NCBI GenBank assembly: GCA_021325365.1
Contig: JAJPHF010000046.1
Location: 1 to 37,822 of the forward strand
Direction of reading: 5' to 3'
DNA length: 37,822 bases
Origin: Pseudomonadota bacterium
GTDB taxonomy: Bacteria > Chloroflexota > UBA6077 > JAJPHF01
The position numbers and the translations under genes are program-made. Positions 23,748 to 32,396 of this stretch are shown here, piece after piece (position 1 is the stretch's first letter; every line of letters starts with the position of its first letter). Below the pieces are notes generated by a model that saw only the letters and a program-made list of their open reading frames with translations, did no database searches and had not been told where the DNA came from.

Positions 23748-24709
23748 AGCGGGTCACCGCCGACCAGCTCGCGCGCCGCGCGCTGCTGCCGTGCCAGCGC
23801 CTCCGGCCCGAACAGGTCCAGGTAGGCCTGGTGGGTCGGCGGCCCGTAGACGTAGCGGTCGAGGTACTCGCGCACGGCGTCGAGGCCCTTCTCATCCTGA
23901 GCGGCGGCGTAGGCGTCGAGGTGGCTGAAGTCGGTCTCGTATAGGCCGTAGCACTCGCCGGGGAAGGCGCCGAACGGCGCGTGGACCACGGCGTCGACGA
24001 CCAGGTCCGGGATCACCGTGCGGTCCGGCTGGCGCTTGATGAGGTCTTCGTCCACGATCTCCTCGGCCGTGACCAGCACAGTGGTGGCGGCGCTGGCGAT
24101 GTCGGCGTCCATGTGCGGGTAGCCGTCGATCTGGCAGTTGCCGTAGCGGTCGGCGCGGTGGACGTGCAGGATCGCGACATCCGGGAACAGCGCCGGCACC
24201 AGGCAGAGCGTCTCGCCGGTGTAGGGGCAGGTCATCGTCCGGGCCGATCCGACGCCCATCAGGTCCGAGCCGAGCATGGACTCAGTCGGCAGGAAGGGCA
24301 TGCCCATCGCCGCCGCGCGGAAGCGCAGGCCAATCGCGAGGTGGCTCCACTCCTCGAAGCGCACCTCGCCGCTCTCCACGTAGTGGCGCAGCGGCCGCGA
24401 GAGTCCCCAGGGCAGGCCGGGCCCCATCCAGCTCGCCACTAGCGTTCGCACTGCGCCGGCGACGAGGAATAGCTCCATCTCCTGCGCCATCAGGTTGCGG
24501 ACGATGGTCAGGTCCCGGCGCCCCTGGCGGAGGATCTCGCGGATGAGCAGCATCGGCGGGCGCGAGAAGCAGCAGCCGCCGACGGCGATCACGTCGCCGT
24601 CGCACACGAGCCGCACCGCCTCGGCCGCGTCCATCAGCTTGTCGCGGTGGCCCTTTGGCTTCGCCGCCAGCCGGCGGCGCGCCTCGACGAAGTCGCCGGG
24701 CTTGATCAT
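23744..24709 (-). CDS. CoA-transferase alpha subunit (glutaconate/IpdA-like)
   Basis: A 321-residue subunit close in length to GctA. LMDAAEAVRLVCDGDVIAVGG at 25-45 opens the Rossmann-like CoA-transferase fold. FLPTESMLGSDLM, GETLCLVPALFPDVAILHVHRADRYGNCQIDG and DRTVIPDLVVDAVVHAPFGAFPGECYG are the conserved stretches of the glutaconate-type branch. It lies 13 bases after the DUF6282 gene and overlaps subunit B by four. Together they activate a carboxylic acid to its CoA ester; the acid is unknown. Confidence 0.88.
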   Translation of the reverse strand: MIKPGDFVEARRRLAAKPKGHRDKLMDAAEAVRLVCDGDVIAVGGCCFSRPPMLLIREILRQGRRDLTIVRNLMAQEMELFLVAGAVRTLVASWMGPGLPWGLSRPLRHYVESGEVRFEEWSHLAIGLRFRAAAMGMPFLPTESMLGSDLMGVGSARTMTCPYTGETLCLVPALFPDVAILHVHRADRYGNCQIDGYPHMDADIASAATTVLVTAEEIVDEDLIKRQPDRTVIPDLVVDAVVHAPFGAFPGECYGLYETDFSHLDAYAAAQDEKGLDAVREYLDRYVYGPPTHQAYLDLFGPEALARQQRAARELVGGDPL

Positions 24710-24722
24710 CGCGCCGCCACCG

Positions 24723-25772
24723 CTATTCCACCCCTTCCTTCTTCTCGGAGAGGGGGGCGGTGGGCTGGCCGGGCGCGGGCGGCGTGGGGACGTGCTCGGG
24801 CAAGTGCGGGTGGCCGTGCGCGGCGCAGGGGTCGGCCAGCGCCGCGGCCCAGGTCGCCGTGGTATCGTCGATCACCGGCTCGGCGTTGTCCACGTCCAGG
24901 AAGTCGTTCGGGTTGCGGGCGATCATCTGCTGGATGTCGTCCTCGGGCAGGCCACGCTCGAACAGCGTCTGGGCGAAGATGCGCAGCGCCTCCGACGGGA
25001 AGGGGTTGTGGCGCTGGCCCGTATCGCTCACCAGGAGGCAGCGCGACGCGCCGACGGTACGGATGGCCTGGGCCACCTTGTCCGGCGAGGCGTACTGCCA
25101 GGCCGGCGAGATCGTGCAGTAGCCGAACTCCGGCATCGCGCCGAGGCGGACGACCTCTTCCACCGTCGGGATGTCCAGGTTGGGCACCTTGAAGAAGGGG
25201 TGGGTGACAGCGATCTTCTCCACCTTCAGCTCACGGGCGTGGCGGACCAGGGCGACGATCTCCTTCGGCGAGAGGTGGCAGGTGCCGAGGATGGCGTTGT
25301 GCTGCGCCACCAGCTCCAGCACGTCCACGACCTCGGGCTTCAGCTTCTCCGTCTCGCGGTCGAGGATCCAGATCCCCTCGCCGCCGCGCCCCCCCTTCTG
25401 GGCGTCGTAGCCGCCGGTGCCGCCGTGCACCTCGGCGTGGTAGCCGGCGTCGATCGTCGGCATCCACACTTCCTTGCCGCCCAGGCGCAGCGCCGCCTCG
25501 ACCGCGGCCGGATTGATGCCGCCGACGTAGGAGTTGAGGACCACGCCGCCGAAGACGCGGATGCCCGGCACCATCCGCTGGACCAGGTAGGCCCGCGAGA
25601 CGGTGCTCTCGTGGTGGCACTTCAGCATCAGCGCCTTCATCCCGGCGTCGCGGGCGGCGACGGCGATGTCGATGTCGTCGGCCAGGCGCGGGAACAGGTC
25701 GGGGAAGGGATGGCAGTGCATGTCGATCGCGCCGGCGACGTCGATCAGGTGGCCGCCGAACTCGCGCTTCAT
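24723..25772 (-). CDS. DUF6282-type metal-dependent hydrolase (amidohydrolase fold)
   Basis: A 349-residue protein of the amidohydrolase-like TIM-barrel group. DMHCHPFPD (H19, H21) is the first metal motif, LKCHHEST (about 50-57) the second, CHLSPKEIV, VTHPFF and VSDTGQRHNPFP later loop ligands. This whole pattern is found in a little-studied family (DUF6282) of unknown reaction, often beside CoA-transferases. The last 40 residues are Pro-rich and probably disordered. GGAGG lies about six bases before ATG 25772, favouring that start over a longer frame that runs into the upstream repeat. It is second in the operon. Confidence 0.75.
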   Translation of the reverse strand: MKREFGGHLIDVAGAIDMHCHPFPDLFPRLADDIDIAVAARDAGMKALMLKCHHESTVSRAYLVQRMVPGIRVFGGVVLNSYVGGINPAAVEAALRLGGKEVWMPTIDAGYHAEVHGGTGGYDAQKGGRGGEGIWILDRETEKLKPEVVDVLELVAQHNAILGTCHLSPKEIVALVRHARELKVEKIAVTHPFFKVPNLDIPTVEEVVRLGAMPEFGYCTISPAWQYASPDKVAQAIRTVGASRCLLVSDTGQRHNPFPSEALRIFAQTLFERGLPEDDIQQMIARNPNDFLDVDNAEPVIDDTTATWAAALADPCAAHGHPHLPEHVPTPPAPGQPTAPLSEKKEGVE

Positions 25773-25796
25773 GTGATCCTCCACGTGGGAGCAGTC

Positions 25797-25846
25797 GCCA
25801 TCAGCGATCAGCCGCAAGCTGACGGCTAAACGCTGACGGCTCCTCA
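25797..25846. repeat. Junction repeat, copy B (stop of the cysK-like gene)
   Basis: On the minus strand it begins in the TGA of the cysK-like gene and contains GCCGTCAGC twice (once as GCCGTCAGCT), then GGCTGATCGCTGATGGC. The closing part matches copy A at 21271-21308. It fills the 71-base gap before the DUF6282 gene. Confidence 0.6.
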
Positions 25847-26884
25847 GCGAATGACTTCCAGGCGCGCGCGGGCGAGCTGCTCGCGCTCGGCCGCGCTCAG
25901 GTCGTGCTCGCGGTCGGGCGAGTGCAGCTCCGGCTTGGGCTCGCCGCACAGCTCGGTCGAGAAGTAGCGGAGCCCGTTATCGTTGATCATCGTGGCGATG
26001 ACGGCCAGCTCGGGATGGGCGCGGGCGAGCTTGAGCGCGGCCGCCACGTTGCAGCCCGAGGAGATGCCGCAGAAGATGCCCTCCTCGCGGGCCAGGCGCT
26101 GGGCCATCGCGATCGCCTCCTCGGACGTGACGGTCACCACGCCGTCGAGCAGGCTGACGTCGAGCACTGGCGGGATGAAGCCGTCGCCGATGCCCTCGAT
26201 GCGGTGCTCGCCCCAGGTACCGCCGGAGAGGATGTCGCACTCGGCCGGCTCGACAGCGTAGGCCCTCAGCCGTGGGTTCTGCTCCTTCAGGTAGCGCACT
26301 GCGCCGGAGAGGGTGCCGCCGGTGCCCTGCGAGGCGATGAAGGCGTCGAGGCGGCCCTCGGTCTGCTCCCACAGCTCCGGGCCGGTCGTCTGGTAGTGGG
26401 CGACCGGGTTGTCCGCGTTGGCGAACTGGGCGACCTCCCAGAGCTGGCCTGGCCGCTCGGCCTTGAGCTGCTGGACCTTTTCGAGGACCAGGTCCACGTC
26501 GCTCTCGCCGCCGGGGGTGAGGATCAGCTCGGCGCCGTAGGCCCGAACGGTCTTGTGGCGCTCGCTACTCATGCCCTCGGGCATGACGATGATGCAGGGG
26601 TAGCCCCGGGCGGCGGCAACGCAGGCGGTGGCGATGCCCGTGTTGCCGGTCGTGCCCTCGATGATCGTCATGCCGGGCCGCAGCTCGCCGCGCCGCTCGG
26701 CCTCGGCGACCAGGAAGGGGAGGATGCGGTCCTTCACGCTGCCGCTCGGGCCGAAGTACTCGACCTTGGCGAGGATCTGAGCACCAACACCGTCGGTCAC
26801 CCGGTGGAGCCGCACCAGCGGCGTCAGCGCAGCGGCGTCGAGGATGCTATCGGCCACCCGGGCGCGCTTGCTCCAATCGACCAT
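25844..26884 (-). CDS. Cysteine-synthase-like PLP enzyme (fold type II)
   Basis: A 346-residue PLP enzyme with every cysteine-synthase/cystathionine-beta-synthase motif: K51 in GPSGSVKDR for the cofactor, EGTTGNTGIA (76-85) for substrate, QGTGGTLSG (about 185-193) for the PLP phosphate and SSGCNVAAA (about 278-286). The C-terminal 40 residues exceed the minimal CysK and are charged. The usual reaction joins sulfide to O-acetylserine, but first place in a catabolic operon without cysE suggests another beta-replacement or elimination (inference). A promoter at 26936-26965 lies 45-80 bases upstream. Confidence 0.88.
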   Translation of the reverse strand: MVDWSKRARVADSILDAAALTPLVRLHRVTDGVGAQILAKVEYFGPSGSVKDRILPFLVAEAERRGELRPGMTIIEGTTGNTGIATACVAAARGYPCIIVMPEGMSSERHKTVRAYGAELILTPGGESDVDLVLEKVQQLKAERPGQLWEVAQFANADNPVAHYQTTGPELWEQTEGRLDAFIASQGTGGTLSGAVRYLKEQNPRLRAYAVEPAECDILSGGTWGEHRIEGIGDGFIPPVLDVSLLDGVVTVTSEEAIAMAQRLAREEGIFCGISSGCNVAAALKLARAHPELAVIATMINDNGLRYFSTELCGEPKPELHSPDREHDLSAAEREQLARARLEVIR

Positions 26885-26935
26885 CGTCCTGCCGTTCTCC
26901 CCACTCCCGGGCGCCGCCCGAGCGAATTATCCAAG

Positions 26936-26965
26936 AGTGTAGGGACAGGCGCTCGGCGCGGTCAA
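26936..26965 (-). promoter_or_regulatory. Sigma70-type promoter of the seven-gene operon
   Basis: On the minus strand TTGACC (26965-26960), an 18-base spacer and TACACT (26941-26936). Predicted start near 26929, leaving a 45-base leader to the ATG at 26884. Confidence 0.65.
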
Positions 26966-26971
26966 CCGCGC
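26956..26971. promoter_or_regulatory. Operator-like inverted repeat over the -35 box
   Basis: GCGCGGT-CA-ACCGCGC, perfect seven-base arms, overlaps the -35 hexamer of the operon promoter, a position typical of repressor sites. A separate palindrome, GGACTAGTCC, lies at 27009-27018 in the same divergent region. Confidence 0.5.
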
Positions 26972-27107
26972 TCCTCGGCGGCTCGCTTATGATCTAATCT
27001 GGTACGAAGGACTAGTCCCTCGTCACAGGTAATCGAGGGGGTGTGGTGTGTTCACAACACGCCTCCATTCCCTGGTGAGGGAGCACTGGCGCTGGAAAGG
27101 AGAGCAG

Positions 27108-28445
27108 ATGCGCGGAAGCGATCGCGGCAGGACCCGGCTCCGCTGGTGGCTCGCGGTTTCCATCGTGGCCCTCGCCGTGTCCGGGGTCGGCGCGCCGGGT
27201 TACGCGGCGACACCGCGCCAGGAGGCGCAGGCTCCGAGTGCCGACAGCGCTCAGGCCGCGGCCATCGTCGCGCTAGCGCGCGAGGCGATGACGAAGTACG
27301 ACCTGAAGGCCATCATCGTGCGCGTAACTGTTGACGGGCGGGAAGTGGTTACCGCAGCCCTCGGCGAGTCGATAGCGGGCGTGCCCGCCACGCCGGACAT
27401 GCACTTCCGCAATGGGGCCGTGGCGATCGCCTACGTGGCCACCCTCCTGCTCCAGCTCGTGGACCAGGGGGCGGTCGGGCTTGACGACAAGCTATCCACC
27501 TGGCTGCCCGAGCTTCCCGACGCCGATCGCGTCACGTTGCGGATGCTGGCCAACATGACGGCAGGCTACCCTGACTATGTGCAGAACGCAGGGTTCATCA
27601 GGGATAATTACGCGGACCCGTTCCGGCAGTGGACCCCGCAAGAGCTCGTCGCCATCGGGCTGTCCACGCCGCGGCTGTTCGCGCCCGGCACCAACTGGGA
27701 CTACTCGCACACCAACTACGTGATCCTGGGCCAGGCCCTGGAGCGCATCGCGGGCAAGCCGCTGGCCACGCTCCTGCGGCAGAACATCCTGGACCCCCTG
27801 GGCCTGAAGGATACGAACAGCTCGGCCACGCCGGCGATCCCCGCGCCGGTGCTGCACGCCTTCAGCACGGAGCGCCGCGAGGCGCTCGGCATCGCCCCCG
27901 CCACGCGCTTCTACGAGGAGTCGACCTACTGGAACCCTTCCTGGACGCTTGCGGAGGGCGCGATCCAGACGAGCAACATCTGCGACCTGGCGACGACCGC
28001 CGAGGCCGTGGGCACCGGCGCGCTGCTGTCGCCGGCGTCCCACCGAGCGCAGGTTGCTCCGAGCCTCCTGGGTTTCGGCTCTCTTCTCGAGGGCTGCCCC
28101 AACTGCCACACCCTCGACGAGCAGTACAACTACGGGCTCGGCGTCGTCCTGGCGGGCTCGTGGATCCTCCAGAACCCACAGTTCGGTGGCTACGGCGCGG
28201 TCGAGGCCTACCTGCCGAGCCAGCGGATCGCCGTGGCGGTCGCCGCGACCTACGACGAGCTGAGCTTCGACGACCAGGGCAACTACAAGTACGGCAACGC
28301 CAGCCAGGCGATCGCCGCTGCCATCGGCGCCTATCTCGCGCCGGACGATCCACCGCCCAGCGGTGTCGTTCCGGGGCCTGAGATGGTTGGACTGCGCACT
28401 AGCCTTCCGATGGCAGGCGACATAGGAGCTGAACGATTACCATGA
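27108..28445 (+). CDS. Secreted serine-beta-lactamase-fold protein lacking catalytic residues
   Basis: A 445-residue exported protein (signal peptide about 1-34) of the class C beta-lactamase/esterase/D-peptidase family by overall sequence: ATLLLQLVDQGAVGLDDKLSTWLPELPDAD, TLRMLANMTAGYPDY, LFAPGTNWDYSHTNYVILGQALERIAGKPL and ILDPLGLKDT are all hallmark stretches. The catalytic S-x-x-K is replaced by A104-V-A-I107 in FRNGAVAI, the Y-x-N motif is Y199-S-H201, and the C-terminal His-x-Gly region reads FGGYGAVEAY. It should therefore be inactive as a hydrolase and may bind a ligand or peptide. ATG 27108 follows AAGGAG; the frame is open to 27048 but with a poorer start. Confidence 0.82.
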   Translation: MRGSDRGRTRLRWWLAVSIVALAVSGVGAPGYAATPRQEAQAPSADSAQAAAIVALAREAMTKYDLKAIIVRVTVDGREVVTAALGESIAGVPATPDMHFRNGAVAIAYVATLLLQLVDQGAVGLDDKLSTWLPELPDADRVTLRMLANMTAGYPDYVQNAGFIRDNYADPFRQWTPQELVAIGLSTPRLFAPGTNWDYSHTNYVILGQALERIAGKPLATLLRQNILDPLGLKDTNSSATPAIPAPVLHAFSTERREALGIAPATRFYEESTYWNPSWTLAEGAIQTSNICDLATTAEAVGTGALLSPASHRAQVAPSLLGFGSLLEGCPNCHTLDEQYNYGLGVVLAGSWILQNPQFGGYGAVEAYLPSQRIAVAVAATYDELSFDDQGNYKYGNASQAIAAAIGAYLAPDDPPPSGVVPGPEMVGLRTSLPMAGDIGAERLP

Positions 28446-28455
28446 GCTGATACAC

Positions 28456-28478
28456 AGCGCGAGGCGTTATTCCGCGCT
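28456..28478 (+). terminator. Weak hairpin after the beta-lactamase-like gene
   Basis: AGCGCG and CGCGCT pair around an 11-base loop, 11 bases after the stop. No T-run. Confidence 0.3.
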
Positions 28479-28584
28479 CGGAATCGCTCCGTGATGTACA
28501 CTTGCACTTGGAGCGCTCGAGGCGGACCGCACGTGCACCGGGGTACCCGGAATGCCGCCTTAGCGTCCTACTCGGGAACAGCCA

Positions 28585-30978
28585 ATGGGCTCCTCGCGAC
28601 TGCCGACTACAGAGACGCCCCGGAATAGCCTGCCCGTCCAACTCACCAGCTTTATCGGGCGCGAGCGCGATATCTGCGCGGTCAAAGAACTCCTCGCCAG
28701 GACGCGGCTGGTCACGCTAACCGGTCCCGGCGGGAGCGGCAAGACTCGCCTCGCGCTGCGAGCGGCGACCGACTTGATCGGCGAGTTCGAGGACGGCGTG
28801 CATTTCGTCGGGCTGGCTTCCATCCGGGCCCCCGACCTGGTCGTGACGACGATCGGACATACACTCGTGGTAGGGATGGACGGGGCCCGACCGCCGCTCG
28901 AGGCCCTGGCAGAATACCTGCGCGATCGCCAGCTTCTGCTAGTCCTGGACAACCTCGAGCAGGTGCTCGACGTGGGACCTTGCCTGGCGGCGCTGCTCGC
29001 CGCCTGTAAGCGTCTCAAGCTGCTCGTGACCAGCCGCATCCCCCTGCGTGTCTCCGGCGAACAAGAGCTGGGCGTGCCACCCCTCAGCGTCCCCGAGCAA
29101 ATCGGACCGATGAACGCTGAGGCCACCGCCCAGAGCCTAGAGCAGTACGAGGCGATTCGGCTGTTCGTGGAACGGGCGCGGTCCGTCGAGCCAGGATTTA
29201 CCCTCACCCCCGCGAACGCTAGGTCCGTGGCGCAGCTTTGTCGACGGCTCGACGGGCAGCCTCTGGCCATCGAGCTGGCGGCTGCACGGGTGCGGCTCCT
29301 GCCGCCGTCGGCGATGCTGACTCGCCTGGCCGAGCCGATCCATGCACCGTCCCTTCGCCTCCTCACGGGCGGGCCGCGCGACCAACCGGCCCGCCTGCGA
29401 ACGCTACGTAGCGCCATCGCCTGGAGCTACGACCTGCTCGATGCCGAAGAGCAGGCGCTGTTCCGCCGCCTGGCGATCTTCGTGGGTGGCTGTACGTTGG
29501 AGACCGTCGAAGCGGTCTGTGCCGCCGACCTGGGCCGTGGCCCCGCGCTTTTGCCCGACGAGGCTCTGGACGGCGTGGGCGCGTTGCTAGCCAAGAACCT
29601 GGTCCGGCGGACCGGTGGCACTGACGGCGTGCCGCGATTCGCGATGCTCGAGACGATCCGCGAGTATGGGCTGGAGAGCCTGGCGCTCACCGGCGAGCTG
29701 CCAGCGCTCAGGGCCTGGCACGCCGAGCATTACCTGGCATTGGTCGAAGCGGCAGGGTCGCGCCTGCGCGGACCGGACCAGGGCGCCTGGCTGGACCGAC
29801 TGGAGGCGGAGCACGACAACCTGCGCGCCGCCCTGGAGTGGAGCCAGACCACCGAGGGTGACGCCGAGCTAGGACTGCGGCTGAGCGGCGGACTAAGCTC
29901 GTTCTGGCAGATCCGCAGCTACATGGACGAAGGTCGGCGTTGGCTGGGGCAGACCTTACGCCATCACCCCGGCCCATCTGCCGCGCGTGTGACGGCGCTG
30001 ACGGGCGCCGGCTGGCTGGCTCACCTGCAGCACGACGCGGCTGCCGCGCGAGGGCTCCTGGAGGAGGGCCTGGCGCTCGCCCGGCAGCGTGGCGACGACT
30101 GGTCGGCGGCGTGGGCCCTGCACCTCCTCGGCCGCGTCGCCTACTTTGACGGCGACGCCGGCACCGCTCGGACGCTGGGCTCCCAGAGTCTGGAGCTCGC
30201 GCGCGCGACTGGGGACAGGTGGCTGGTGGCCTGGGCTCTCCACCTCCTGGGTCTGGCTGCCCACATCGAATCCGACTATCCAGCCGCGCGGCGATTGTAT
30301 GAAGAGAGCCTCTCGATCCGACGCGAGCTCGACTTCCGGGAGGGGGCAGGCACCATTCTCATCCTGCTCGGGATGGTCGATTGTAGCCAGGGCGACTATC
30401 GCTCCGCGCGGTCGCACTTCCGCGAGAGCCTGGCGCTGGTGCGGTCGCTGGGCTCGCACTGGCTCATGGGCAACCTGCTGGCTAACTTCGCGGGGCTCGC
30501 TGCCGCGCTCGGTCAGCTCGAACGGGCGGCACACCTGGCCGGTGCCGCGGGCGCGGTCAGTGACGCGGTCAGGGTGCGGCCTATCCCGATGGTGGCGACG
30601 GTGCTCGGCGAAGTGACGAGGTCCGGGCAGCATGTGCTCGGTCACGTTGCCTTCGAGGCTGCCCTGGCGGACGGCCGGCGGATGTCGCTGGAGCGGGCCG
30701 TCGCCGAAGCACTCGCCGTCACGCTGCCATCCGCCGTGAGCTCCGCCGTGGCGCCGGCTCCGCCCGAGCGCGCCGGAGCGGTGCCGGGCGGCTTGACGTC
30801 TCGCGAAGCCGAAGTCTTGCGACTGATCGCGGCCGGCTGCACGAGCCAGGAGATCGCTGGCCGGCTGGTCATCAGCATCCACACGGTCGCGCGCCACATC
30901 ACCCACATCTACCAGAAGCTCGGGGTGCGTGGCCGCGCCGAAGCGGTTGCCTTCGCCTTCACCAACGGGATCGTCTGA
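28585..30978 (+). CDS. Large LuxR-family regulator with NB-ARC-like ATPase and TPR domains
   Basis: A 797-residue transcription regulator. Residues 18-320 form a STAND/NB-ARC-type ATPase: Walker A GPGGSGKT (47-54), Walker B LLLVLDNLEQ (about 116-125) and the GLPLAIELAA-like sensor motif near 230. Residues 340-700 contain tetratricopeptide-type helical repeats, and 735-795 is a LuxR/GerE helix-turn-helix (LTSREAEVLRLIAAG, EIAGRLVISIHTVARHITHIYQKLGV). This layout is common in Chloroflexota and Actinomycetota. The inducer and targets are unknown; the next gene, an acyl-CoA dehydrogenase with palindromes upstream, is a candidate target. The ribosome site is weak, so the start is less certain. Confidence 0.9.
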   Translation: MGSSRLPTTETPRNSLPVQLTSFIGRERDICAVKELLARTRLVTLTGPGGSGKTRLALRAATDLIGEFEDGVHFVGLASIRAPDLVVTTIGHTLVVGMDGARPPLEALAEYLRDRQLLLVLDNLEQVLDVGPCLAALLAACKRLKLLVTSRIPLRVSGEQELGVPPLSVPEQIGPMNAEATAQSLEQYEAIRLFVERARSVEPGFTLTPANARSVAQLCRRLDGQPLAIELAAARVRLLPPSAMLTRLAEPIHAPSLRLLTGGPRDQPARLRTLRSAIAWSYDLLDAEEQALFRRLAIFVGGCTLETVEAVCAADLGRGPALLPDEALDGVGALLAKNLVRRTGGTDGVPRFAMLETIREYGLESLALTGELPALRAWHAEHYLALVEAAGSRLRGPDQGAWLDRLEAEHDNLRAALEWSQTTEGDAELGLRLSGGLSSFWQIRSYMDEGRRWLGQTLRHHPGPSAARVTALTGAGWLAHLQHDAAAARGLLEEGLALARQRGDDWSAAWALHLLGRVAYFDGDAGTARTLGSQSLELARATGDRWLVAWALHLLGLAAHIESDYPAARRLYEESLSIRRELDFREGAGTILILLGMVDCSQGDYRSARSHFRESLALVRSLGSHWLMGNLLANFAGLAAALGQLERAAHLAGAAGAVSDAVRVRPIPMVATVLGEVTRSGQHVLGHVAFEAALADGRRMSLERAVAEALAVTLPSAVSSAVAPAPPERAGAVPGGLTSREAEVLRLIAAGCTSQEIAGRLVISIHTVARHITHIYQKLGVRGRAEAVAFAFTNGIV

Positions 30979-31002
30979 GTTCCCCCGGTTGTCTTGAGAC
31001 AC

Positions 31003-31031
31003 GTGCTGAGATCAGCATTTGCCGCGGCAAA
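31003..31031. promoter_or_regulatory. Nested inverted repeats upstream of the acyl-CoA dehydrogenase gene
   Basis: GCTGAGATCAGC is a near-perfect dyad and TTTGCCGCGGCAAA (31018-31031) a perfect 14-bp palindrome. They lie between the regulator gene and its downstream neighbour and could be operators. No clear sigma70 promoter was found beside them. Confidence 0.4.
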
Positions 31032-31213
31032 CACTGCTCGCAGCACCAGTATGTAGTGGCTTCCCGTGATCTGGATGGAGCTTCCCGGCACACCGAGGGA
31101 CGCTGTGCAAGATCCCGACTTCTCGGGATGGCGCGGTGACCGGGATCGGTCATGCTTGGTATGGGCACGGAGCAGTGGCTCCGCGATAAGCCGAGAGTCA
31201 AGGAGCAGCTACC

Positions 31214-32392
31214 ATGACCGCCGTCGCACCACCACGACCGATCCTGACCGACGAGCTCATCGACCGCTGCGGACAGCGCGCCGCCGGGTACGACCGCGAC
31301 AATCGCTTCTTCACCGAGGACTTCGAGGAGCTGCGGGCGGCCGGCTACCTGCTGGCGGCGGTGCCGGAGGAGTTCGGTGGCCATGGACTGTCGCTAGCCG
31401 AGGTCTGCCGCGAGCAGCGTCGGCTCGCCTATCGCGCGCCGGCCACGGCGCTCGCCACCAATATGCACATCTACTGGACCGGCGTGGCCGCGGACCTCTA
31501 CCGAGCCGGAGACACGTCCCTGGTATGGCTGCTGCGGGAGGCCGCGGCTGGCGAGATCTTCGCCGCCGGCCATGGCGAGTCGGGCAACGACTTGCCGCTG
31601 TTGTTGTCGACGAGCACGGCCGAGCGTGTGGACGGTGGGTACCACATCACCGGGCGCAAGATGTTCGGCAGCCTGAGCCCGGTCTGGACGCGCCTTGGCC
31701 TGCATGCGTTGGACACTTCGGACCCCGAACACCCGAAGGTGGTCCATGCCTTCATGCCGCGTGAGACGCCGGGATACGAGATCAAAGAGACCTGGGACAC
31801 CCTGGGGATGCGGGCTACGCGCAGCGACGACACGATCCTCAACGGCGTGTTCATCCCGGACCGGTACGTCGGGCGGATCTTGCCGGCCGGCAGCATGGAT
31901 CACTTCGTCGGGGCGGTGTTCGCCTGGGGGCTGCTGAACTTCGGCAACATCTACTACGCGATCGCCCTGCGCGCCCGGGATCTGGCCGTAGCCTCCGCCC
32001 ACCGGAAGACCTCGCTGGCCGTCTCGCGAACGATGGCCTACCACCCGGAGGTGCAGCACTCGGTGGCCGATATGACGCTACAGCTCGATGCCATAGGACC
32101 GCATCTCGATCGGATCGCGCAGGACTGGTCGGACGGCGTGGACCACGGCGCGGCCTGGCCGGCGAAGATCGTGTCGGCGAAGTATCACGCCGTCGAGTCG
32201 GCAAAGCGCGTGGTCGACCTGGCGATGGAGATCTCCGGCGGCGCCGGCATGTTCAAGGCGAACGAGCTGGAACGGCTGTACCGCGACGTGCGCTGCGGTG
32301 GCTTCCATCCCGCCAACTCGGCCCTCGTGCACGAGATCGTCGGCAAGACCACGCTGGGGATCGACCTCGGCGAGCAGCCTCGCTGGGGCTGA
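31214..32392 (+). CDS. Acyl-CoA dehydrogenase-family flavoprotein
   Basis: A 392-residue FAD enzyme with the three-domain acyl-CoA dehydrogenase fold: helical N-domain (about 10-120, including VPEEFGGHGLSLAEVC), beta-domain (about 125-230) and helical C-domain (about 240-385, with AMEISGGAGMFKANELERLYRDVRCGGFHPANSALVHEIVG). The usual catalytic glutamate in a YEGT motif is not seen; HPANSALVHE stands in that place, as in DszC/HsaA-type flavin monooxygenases and some other relatives. It may thus be an oxygenase or an unusual dehydrogenase. AAGGAG eight bases upstream supports the start. A hairpin follows the stop. Confidence 0.85.
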   Translation: MTAVAPPRPILTDELIDRCGQRAAGYDRDNRFFTEDFEELRAAGYLLAAVPEEFGGHGLSLAEVCREQRRLAYRAPATALATNMHIYWTGVAADLYRAGDTSLVWLLREAAAGEIFAAGHGESGNDLPLLLSTSTAERVDGGYHITGRKMFGSLSPVWTRLGLHALDTSDPEHPKVVHAFMPRETPGYEIKETWDTLGMRATRSDDTILNGVFIPDRYVGRILPAGSMDHFVGAVFAWGLLNFGNIYYAIALRARDLAVASAHRKTSLAVSRTMAYHPEVQHSVADMTLQLDAIGPHLDRIAQDWSDGVDHGAAWPAKIVSAKYHAVESAKRVVDLAMEISGGAGMFKANELERLYRDVRCGGFHPANSALVHEIVGKTTLGIDLGEQPRWG

Positions 32393-32396
32393 CAAA

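Noticed and set aside
22144..25829. Two long plus-strand frames (over 400 codons each) opposite the catabolic operon
   Set aside because: Val/His/Asp/Arg-rich shadows of the CoA-transferase, LLM and DUF6282 genes, which have ribosome sites and conserved motifs.
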